A stretch of DNA of 64,000 bases from Candidatus Scalindua sp. (GTDB taxonomy: Bacteria > Planctomycetota > Brocadiia > Brocadiales > Scalinduaceae), in contig JAIQZU010000081.1 of assembly GCA_021776915.1 (NCBI GenBank), forward strand, positions 1-64,000. Direction: 5' to 3'. Shown one piece after another: positions 59,936 to 64,000 of this stretch (the first letter of the stretch is position 1; each line of letters starts with the position of its first letter). Under the pieces are notes generated by a model that saw nothing but the letters and a program-made list of their open reading frames with translations, did not search any database and was not told where the DNA came from. The position numbers and the translations under genes were made by a program.

Positions 59936-60975
59936 ATGAACATACAAAAAATAAGGAAGAAAAGATAACCGCAGATTTCTCAATCCATGGAATAGGACTG
60001 AGGTTTAATACTAACAGCCAAACCATCCTCTCCTCTTTTAAAGAATTTCTTGGATGTTTCTCCGCCACAGAACCGGGCTATTCACCTGACATAACATTCA
60101 CAATATTCGATAATCGACAGAACCTTTCTCATGACTTTTCCATCCCTGAGGGGCTGAGCCTGTTATGCGCTCCGCAGGAATTTGCCGGGGTACCCATGGG
60201 CAATACAGGACTGGAAAAACTGGATTTTTATGGAACCGGCGGTGAGTCAACTTATTACCTGGACATGGGGAATCCGGGACTCATATCTTTCGATTTAACC
60301 GGATGCAGAGTGGAGGGCTATATACAAAACAGCGATTTACTATATTCCACCAGGCTTCCCGGCGCTATTCTCATGGTTGTTCTTTCGGAAATAATAAAGA
60401 CCCTGGGATATTTCCAGCTCCATTGTTCAGCGGTAGACAGGAACGGGAAAGGGGTTTTGTTACCCGGATTCTCAGGTTCCGGCAAGACTACCACTTGCAT
60501 TGCCCTTATCAGAAATGGATACAGGTCTCTCGGAGATGACTGCCCCATGCTGCGATACAACATGAAGGGAAGTCTCGAACTGCTCGCCTTTCCGGAACGT
60601 GTAAATGTAACAGAAAAGACAATAAATTTCTTCCCGGAATTAAAAAACAGTAATCTTTTAAAGGACAATGGCAATGGAAGAAAGTGGAGTTTTAACACGG
60701 AGGATGTCTATCCGGGGTCTACAAAGATGTCCACAATTCCGAAAGTTGTCCTTTTCCCGGAGGTTCATTCAGGGCAAAAGAGCCGCCTGGAAAGTCTTTC
60801 CGGAAACGAGGCATTCAAATTACTGCTCCCCCACGGACTTATGGTATTAGATAAAGAGACGGCAAGGAAACACTTCGATATACTGGTGGATTTGATCGAG
60901 TCAGTCGAATGCTACCGGCTTTATATAGGTTCTGACTTCAGGGAACTTGACAAACTTATAGATTCAATATTATGA
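59932..60975 (+). CDS. HPr kinase-like P-loop protein of lasso-type RiPP clusters
   Basis: 347 residues. The C-terminal half is an HPr kinase/phosphorylase-type P-loop domain: LHCSAVDRNGKGVLLPGFSG, Walker A GFSGSGKTT (179-187) and RSLGDDCPML (about 198-207). The N-terminal 150 residues are a beta-rich region seen in the same protein group. Such kinases occur in many lasso clusters, and some phosphorylate the C-terminal residue of the precursor; a Ser is the last residue of the leader peptide here. The ATG is at the edge of repeat D and no good ribosome-binding site is seen. It overlaps the next gene by four bases. Confidence 0.8.
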   Translation: MHEHTKNKEEKITADFSIHGIGLRFNTNSQTILSSFKEFLGCFSATEPGYSPDITFTIFDNRQNLSHDFSIPEGLSLLCAPQEFAGVPMGNTGLEKLDFYGTGGESTYYLDMGNPGLISFDLTGCRVEGYIQNSDLLYSTRLPGAILMVVLSEIIKTLGYFQLHCSAVDRNGKGVLLPGFSGSGKTTTCIALIRNGYRSLGDDCPMLRYNMKGSLELLAFPERVNVTEKTINFFPELKNSNLLKDNGNGRKWSFNTEDVYPGSTKMSTIPKVVLFPEVHSGQKSRLESLSGNEAFKLLLPHGLMVLDKETARKHFDILVDLIESVECYRLYIGSDFRELDKLIDSIL

Positions 60976-62084
60976 TGTGGCCAGCGAAAGAGCAGCAGTT
61001 TATCCTCTCCTTTTTGAAGTTTTCTTTTGGATACGAAGACTCCCGAAACATTGTAAACCTTGCCAATGAGGATTTAGACTGGAAAAGAGTTGCAGCCATG
61101 GCGGGATATCACGGCATATCATCCATCCTCCATGATTGCCTGCAAAAGAATAGAGAAATAAAAATTCCCCACTCTGTAAAGAAGGCGCTGGAAAAGGAGT
61201 ATTTTGGAAATATAGCGGCCGGCCTTTTGTTTGAAAAAGCCCTGAAAGAGATTATTCAACATTTCGAGCACAACGGGCTTACTTTTGCCGTTCATAAAGG
61301 GTTAGGCCTCTCTACCCTTCTTTATCCCGAACCACAGCTCAGATCAAGCGGTACAGATCTGGATATTTTTATTAAAAAGGATGATTATTTACAGGTAAAG
61401 AACCTGTTGATGGAAATCGGGTGCAGACTGCAGAATATCCATTATGAATACCACGAGATGTCCTACATTGGAGAAGTAAAGTACGTCAAACAGGAGGGCA
61501 GTATAAAAGTAATCATAGATCTGCATACAGACTTTAATCCCAATCACTGGGGAAAGGTTTCAAGGTTTGATCCGGAAGGTTTTTGGGATTCTCTGTTGAA
61601 GGTAAAATATAATGACTTCTTCATCCCCTGCCTGCCTGTCGAGGCCAACCTGATCTTTCTTTCTATTCATTGCGCGGCAAATCATATATTCGACAGATTA
61701 ATAAACTTCTGTGATTTAGATCTTCTCATAAGAAAATATGGAGATAAAACTGACTGGGGAAAGCTTGCGGACTTTGCGAGAGAAAATAAATCCAGGAAAG
61801 TTTTTTATTTTCCGCTCAACTTCTGCCAAAAGCTGCTGGGAACTCCTGTTCCGCAGGAGTTTTTAGAGGCGATCCGGCCGGGGCCATTATCAATCTCCCT
61901 TGTACCTCGAAAACTGCTTTTGCTGAGGGACGGCAAACCGCCTAAGTGGCTGGAGAGGTACATGCATTTTGTCCTGCTCGATAACCCCCTTGACTTTTTA
62001 AGGAGTGTCAGGATATTTTCAAAGCGTATCCTTGAGGAGTGTTTTATAAAGAGAAAAACCGGTTCCGCTATTTCAGAAGGTTAG
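60972..62084 (+). CDS. Nucleotidyltransferase-family protein of RiPP cluster
   Basis: 370 residues. It resembles the uncharacterised nucleotidyltransferase family often found beside PqqD, B2 and HPr-kinase-like genes: FAVHKGLGLSTLLYPEPQLR, then SSGTDLDIFIKKDDYLQV with the metal-binding pair Asp129 and Asp131, and later FLSIHCAANHIFDRLINFCDL. It probably transfers a nucleotide or uses one to modify the peptide or kinase, but no activity is established. The start ATG overlaps the stop of the kinase gene. It is the last gene of the locus. Confidence 0.75.
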   Translation: MMWPAKEQQFILSFLKFSFGYEDSRNIVNLANEDLDWKRVAAMAGYHGISSILHDCLQKNREIKIPHSVKKALEKEYFGNIAAGLLFEKALKEIIQHFEHNGLTFAVHKGLGLSTLLYPEPQLRSSGTDLDIFIKKDDYLQVKNLLMEIGCRLQNIHYEYHEMSYIGEVKYVKQEGSIKVIIDLHTDFNPNHWGKVSRFDPEGFWDSLLKVKYNDFFIPCLPVEANLIFLSIHCAANHIFDRLINFCDLDLLIRKYGDKTDWGKLADFARENKSRKVFYFPLNFCQKLLGTPVPQEFLEAIRPGPLSISLVPRKLLLLRDGKPPKWLERYMHFVLLDNPLDFLRSVRIFSKRILEECFIKRKTGSAISEG

Positions 62085-62141
62085 CGTGCCTGCCCTTCCA
62101 CAAAATATCATATTAAAAAAAGAAGAGTATATATTGAAAAT

Positions 62142-62456
62142 CTATTTATAGACTGGTTCCAGTGTTCCGTTATATGGTTTTACTTTAATCTGTTTAGCGC
62201 GTTCCTCGGCTTGCGCTGCATCATATTGGAACTGCAATCCCATCCATCCGTCAGGTGTACCCCCAAACGCTTTAGACAGACGAATAGCCATGTTCCACGA
62301 CAGATCAGTCTTTTTATTAACCAACATGCTTAATGCTTGCCGGGTTACGCCTAGAATTTTGGCCCCGTCCGTAATGCTTAAATTATAGGGTTCCAAACAA
62401 TCTACCCGCACCCCTAATCCTGGATGTGGCGGGTTTTTCATGCGTGTTCTCTTCAT
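62142..62456 (-). CDS. higA: HigA-family XRE antitoxin
   Basis: 104 residues. The HigA pattern is clear: RMKNPPHPGLGVRVDCLEPY near the N-terminus and the HTH LSITDGAKILGVTRQALSMLVNKK, followed by MAIRLSKAFGGTPDGWMGLQ. HigA binds and silences HigB and represses the operon. It lies 14 bases downstream of the higB gene, the toxin-first order typical of higBA. The gene is intact. Confidence 0.92.
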   Translation of the reverse strand: MKRTRMKNPPHPGLGVRVDCLEPYNLSITDGAKILGVTRQALSMLVNKKTDLSWNMAIRLSKAFGGTPDGWMGLQFQYDAAQAEERAKQIKVKPYNGTLEPVYK

Positions 62457-62470
62457 GGTTGTTTCCTTTC

Positions 62471-62800
62471 CTAATGATAATCTTCAAAATTCACATCAAA
62501 AGCATTACCATTTTCAAACTGAAAGGCAATGCGCCAGTTCGCCCGAACGGTGACACTCCATGTCCCTCTTCGATCACCTTTTAATTCGTGCAAATTGTAC
62601 GAATGAATTTTCATTGTCTCAATTAATTTTGCTGAATTTAAACGTGCTAAAATTAAACTGATCCGTTCCAGCATGTTGCGGGGTAATCGTTGAGGATTAT
62701 CGTCCTCAAAGAATCGCTTCAATCCTCTGTGTTTAAAACTTTTGATGATTTTTTCTGAGGCATTGCAACTGTATGCATTTATATTCTCCCCCCCCCCCAA
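62471..62800 (-). CDS. higB: HigB-family toxin (RelE superfamily) with poly-G start region
   Basis: The conserved part, IIKSFKHRGLKRFFEDDNP to the end WRIAFQFENGNAFDVNFEDYH, is a complete HigB mRNA interferase of about 93 residues. The residue expected to be the initiator Met is ATC, and the only in-frame start is a TTG whose G begins a run of 11 G (62788-62798 on the plus strand as C). Starting there adds about 16 codons. Slippage in the tract would put the toxin in or out of frame. It may be unexpressed, or phase-variable; a non-canonical start is a third possibility. Confidence 0.75.
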   Translation of the reverse strand: MGGGENINAYSCNASEKIIKSFKHRGLKRFFEDDNPQRLPRNMLERISLILARLNSAKLIETMKIHSYNLHELKGDRRGTWSVTVRANWRIAFQFENGNAFDVNFEDYH

Positions 62801-62855
62801 TTCCTACTCTCTATACCTTTTTAACCGTGAATTAAAACTCCTTTTTTTAAACAAT

Positions 62856-63398
62856 TTAATATATAAACTTAACTCTAGTAGTGAAGCTATACAATTTATA
62901 CCTGCCCAACCTGGCAAGTTCTTTATAACATTGGTAGCGCATATAAGGGGCCAATCCCTTCCCCCTGAAAGACATTAAGGTATAGGCATCAAATAAATAT
63001 GCCTCATCATCCTTCAATGCAAATCTAAGAAACTTGCTACCAAACTCAACCAGGCCAAACCATGTGAAAGCTACTATCTTACCCCTGTATTTAATACCAA
63101 GACATTTTTTGCCTTCTTTTAGTCTCAGTAACAGATCTTTTTCAGAGAATGTTCGGTCAGGACCGGGAATCACTGATATCTCCTTCATATCTTCCTCTCT
63201 TAAAAAGCCGATTTCATATTCATTAAATCCTTTTTCAAAATCCGGCAGACTTTTATTAAATAATCCTTCCAAGACAAGATAGTACGGGGATATCCTGATA
63301 CCCATTTTTGTCAGGCCATCCTGGACAACCCGCATAAAAGGATTATATTTGAACTTATCCCGGATATGTTTCAAATAGTACATTTTATCTTCAGACAT
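62856..63398 (-). CDS. GNAT-like acetyltransferase, apparently C-terminally shortened
   Basis: 180 residues. The first 60 residues are an extension (MSEDKMYYLKHIRDKFK...); then FLREEDMKEISVIPGPDR and CLGIKYRGKIVAFTWFGLVEF lead to the acetyl-CoA motif MSFRGKGLAPYMRYQCYKEL. The usual last strands of the GNAT fold are missing after LYSFTTRVKFIY, so the protein is probably truncated. Its stop lies near the AT-rich border of the higB gene. It is one base after the BKACE stop codon and may be co-transcribed with it. Substrate unknown. Confidence 0.6.
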   Translation of the reverse strand: MSEDKMYYLKHIRDKFKYNPFMRVVQDGLTKMGIRISPYYLVLEGLFNKSLPDFEKGFNEYEIGFLREEDMKEISVIPGPDRTFSEKDLLLRLKEGKKCLGIKYRGKIVAFTWFGLVEFGSKFLRFALKDDEAYLFDAYTLMSFRGKGLAPYMRYQCYKELARLGRYKLYSFTTRVKFIY

Positions 63399-63399
63399 A

Positions 63400-64000
63400 T
63401 TATTGAACCCCTAAAACCTCTCTTGCTTCTTTATGGGTATAAGGTGTAAGCCCCAGAGCCCTGGCAATAGCAAGTATCCTTTCTACCTGATCACGATTTG
63501 TAGCAAGCCGCGTTCTCTCTTCGTCGTACCAGATATTATCTTCCAGTCCTACTCTGACTCCGCCACCCGCTAATAAAGACATCACGTTCATCCTGAGTTG
63601 AGAATCTCCGACACCACCAACGGACCAGATAGAACCTTCAGGTAATTCCCTTATCATAAACCCCAGACTTAGAATATCTGCCTGAGCGCAGGCGATATTT
63701 CCTAAAATAATATTAAAATAGTAAGGTGGGTGTATAAATGCTTTGCGAATTAGATATTTAGCGTAGTTGATCATGCCCAGGTCGAATATTTCCATTTCCG
63801 GTTTAATTTTTTCTCTCAACATCTTTTGAGCCAGATCCTTTATCATCTGAGGTGAATTGATGCTTACCTGCTTATTAAAGTTCAAAGAACTGAGCGTTAA
63901 ACTACCAAAATCCGGTTTCAATTCACCATCCAACTCAAGCACCTCTGAACGTTTTTCAAATTCGTGAAAGTGTCTTCCGCTGGTCGAAACACTCAGCACT
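63400..64000 (-). CDS. Beta-keto acid cleavage enzyme (BKACE, DUF849), C-terminal part
   Basis: The gene runs off the right edge; about 200 C-terminal residues are present. BKACE enzymes (for example 3-keto-5-aminohexanoate cleavage enzyme) split beta-keto acids with acetyl-CoA using Zn2+. The segments SLSSLNFNKQVSINSPQMI, EMEIFDLGMINYAKYLI, PEGSIWSVGGVGDSQLRMN and GGGVRVGLEDNIWYDEERTRLATN match the family, including the conserved Glu and Arg region. The N-terminal zinc ligands lie beyond the window. The substrate is not determined. Confidence 0.85.
   Translation of the reverse strand, partial: VLSVSTSGRHFHEFEKRSEVLELDGELKPDFGSLTLSSLNFNKQVSINSPQMIKDLAQKMLREKIKPEMEIFDLGMINYAKYLIRKAFIHPPYYFNIILGNIACAQADILSLGFMIRELPEGSIWSVGGVGDSQLRMNVMSLLAGGGVRVGLEDNIWYDEERTRLATNRDQVERILAIARALGLTPYTHKEAREVLGVQ

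Overview
The window is an AT-rich bacterial chromosome segment with no phage and no CRISPR array. A secreted beta-barrel porin ending in Phe, lipoproteins and a Deg-type protease indicate a diderm (outer-membrane) cell. A 2-oxoacid:ferredoxin oxidoreductase, a tungsten/molybdenum bis-MGD oxidoreductase, an AprAB-like flavoprotein/ferredoxin pair and oxygen-sensitive Fe-S enzymes suggest an anaerobe. DUF1566 (Lcl C-terminal) proteins, a secreted caspase-like protein, sigma-54 and a very high load of palindromic intergenic repeats would fit a Planctomycetota (Brocadiales-like) or deltaproteobacterial-type genome. No 16S or ribosomal protein gene is present, so this placement is inference.

Layout. 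1-1938: tail of a 2-oxoacid:ferredoxin oxidoreductase operon (alpha, beta, gamma). 1962-6845: ClpC, a secreted caspase/DUF1566 protein and a small SAM methyltransferase. 6.9-14.1 kb: accessory island holding a lipoprotein, a HicBA pair with a damaged toxin start, a DNA methyltransferase/zinc-ribbon/PD-(D/E)XK nuclease set, a fused relic of a second restriction-modification system, an XRE/ImmA pair with a clear operator, and a frameshifted DUF1566 pseudogene. 14.2-16.7 kb: an unusual SDR protein, then an IS110-family element whose upstream non-coding part folds like a bridge RNA. 16.9-28.8 kb: metallo-beta-lactamase-fold hydrolase, aconitase, K+ channel with RCK domain, Mo/W oxidoreductase, a HEPN-like protein, a Cys-rich secreted protein and a YhaN-like ATPase. 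28.8-36.2 kb: a long non-coding stretch, a porin, RtcB with archease, and two tandem CNNM/HlyC-type proteins. 36.3-40.9 kb: Rrf2 regulator, SLC13 transporter, UspA and AprA-like/AprB-like proteins, a probable sulfate or sulfite uptake and reduction module. 41-50.6 kb: S41 protease, then a housekeeping block (tRNA-Val, Asp, Arg, tadA, two tRNA-Ser, SRP RNA, dnaX, ybaB, recR, rpoN). 51-58.4 kb: D-aminoacylase-like amidohydrolase, HtrA protease, and on the minus strand plsC-nitrilase-iscS, then proC. 58.5-62.1 kb: a lasso-peptide-like RiPP locus (leader peptide, PqqD-like, B2 transglutaminase-like, HPr-kinase-like, nucleotidyltransferase) with no cyclase in view. 62.1-64 kb: HigBA, an acetyltransferase-like protein and a partial BKACE (DUF849) enzyme.

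The most striking feature beyond the genes is the repeat landscape. At least eight families of palindromic or terminal-inverted-repeat elements lie between genes. One roughly 26-bp hairpin module is nested inside several of the others, and repeats have rewritten the ends of real genes (the lasso B2 C-terminus and the K+ channel N-terminus). The best candidate for a little-described system is the compact lasso-like locus: its precursor has a perfect lasso leader motif but only seven residues after the conserved Thr, and the locus carries a target-site-duplicated MITE.
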